Positions 6,937-7,079 of a stretch of 7,079 nucleotides of DNA are shown piece by piece. Position numbers and translations under genes: made by a program. The number at the start of each line of letters is the position of its first letter. Positions within the stretch are counted from its first letter, which is position 1. Source of the DNA: Bacteroidota bacterium (GTDB lineage: Bacteria; Bacteroidota; Bacteroidia; Flavobacteriales; Flavobacteriaceae); assembly GCA_021793135.1 (NCBI GenBank), contig JAJYTI010000114.1:1-7079 (forward strand), read 5' to 3'. The notes beneath the pieces were generated by a model. The model did not search any database. It saw only the letters and a list, made by a program, of their open reading frames with translations, and was not told the origin of the DNA.

Positions 6937-6993
6937 ATGTCAGCTCCTATGAGGACGAGGATGAGACATAATGACGAAACCGCTCCGTTCTAA
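6937..6993 (+). CDS. Possible 18-codon leader peptide
   Basis: An ATG-to-TAA frame encodes MSAPMRTRMRHNDETAPF. It is rich in Met and Arg, with two AGG codons and one AGA. The stretch has roughly half G+C, against about one third in the neighbouring genes and much less in the flanking spacer, so it stands out as a constrained segment. The position, upstream of a probable next gene and downstream of a possible -7 element, would suit a leader peptide. I do not recognise the peptide and see no clear ribosome binding site. A second frame, ATG 6971 to TAA 7018, encodes a 15-residue basic peptide that overlaps it. The segment may equally be a structured RNA: AGGACG (6952-6957) can pair with CGTTCT (6986-6991). 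Confidence 0.3.
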   Translation: MSAPMRTRMRHNDETAPF

Positions 6994-7057
6994 ATCAAAA
7001 ACACAATCAACATCTTAAAATTTTAAATTTTTAAAAAGATTTTAAAAGTATTTAGCT

Positions 7058-7066
7058 TATTATTTG
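7058..7066 (+). promoter_or_regulatory. Possible -7 element of the next rightward gene
   Basis: TATTATTTG resembles TAnnTTTG with one extra base in the spacer. It lies at the right edge after a gene-free stretch, where a promoter for a following gene would be expected. No matching -33 element is seen, and the gene is outside the window. Confidence 0.25.
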
Positions 7067-7079
7067 CAGTCATACATAA

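Larger units (their letters stand above)
6857..7079. other. Intergenic region downstream of the importer operon
   Basis: No long ORF and no convincing GC-rich terminator hairpin is visible after the ATPase stop. Most of it is very AT-rich, including an A/T-only stretch of partial palindromes around 7016-7040. Embedded at about 6939-6990 is a segment that is much richer in G and C than its flanks; it is described separately as a possible short ORF or RNA. Right of it only promoter-like sequence is seen before the window ends. Confidence 0.6.

Noticed and set aside
6949..6980. Hammerhead-ribozyme-like core (ATGAGG...CGAAAC)
   Set aside because: The invariant CUGAUGA is not present and no stem II of the right geometry can be drawn between the two boxes, so the resemblance is only partial.
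7016..7048. Terminator formed by the AT-only inverted repeats
   Set aside because: The pairs are all A-T and overlapping, with no stable G/C stem; low-complexity AT-rich DNA explains them.

Overview
The window looks like a chromosomal segment of a member of the Bacteroidota, most likely a flavobacterium. It is AT-rich, its promoter elements resemble the Bacteroidota -7 consensus TAnnTTTG, ribosome binding sites are weak or absent, lipoproteins carry acidic residues just after the lipidated cysteine, and the protein families are typical of that group. No species can be named from the sequence alone.

Layout. (1) Bases 1-588 (+) hold the 3' end of methylmalonyl-CoA mutase, an adenosylcobalamin-dependent enzyme. 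(2) A strong palindromic terminator at 602-640 separates it from the convergent leftward operon. (3) Bases 660-3582 (-) hold a two-gene outer-membrane operon: a BtuB-like TonB-dependent receptor, then a BtuG-like surface beta-propeller lipoprotein. (4) Bases 3583-3874 form a divergent control region with a textbook cobalamin riboswitch (minus strand, about 3629-3808), an expression-platform hairpin that covers the receptor's ribosome binding site, and two divergent promoters. (5) Bases 3875-6856 (+) hold a tight three-gene ABC importer operon: substrate-binding lipoprotein (BtuF-like), FecCD-type permease (BtuC-like) and ATPase (BtuD-like). (6) Bases 6857-7079 are AT-rich intergenic DNA containing an unexplained island richer in G+C, with an 18-codon possible leader ORF.

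Together the genes form a complete vitamin B12 import route: capture at the surface (BtuG-like), TonB-driven passage through the outer membrane (BtuB-like), periplasmic binding (BtuF-like) and ATP-driven import (BtuCD-like). The route lies next to an enzyme that needs the cofactor. The receptor assignment rests on the riboswitch as well as the protein. The ABC genes belong to a family that also moves haem and siderophores, so their cobalamin specificity is inferred from context.

The system itself is known. The points most worth a second look are that the riboswitch visibly governs only the outer-membrane arm, that btuF looks leaderless, and that the island near 6937-7018 has no explanation.
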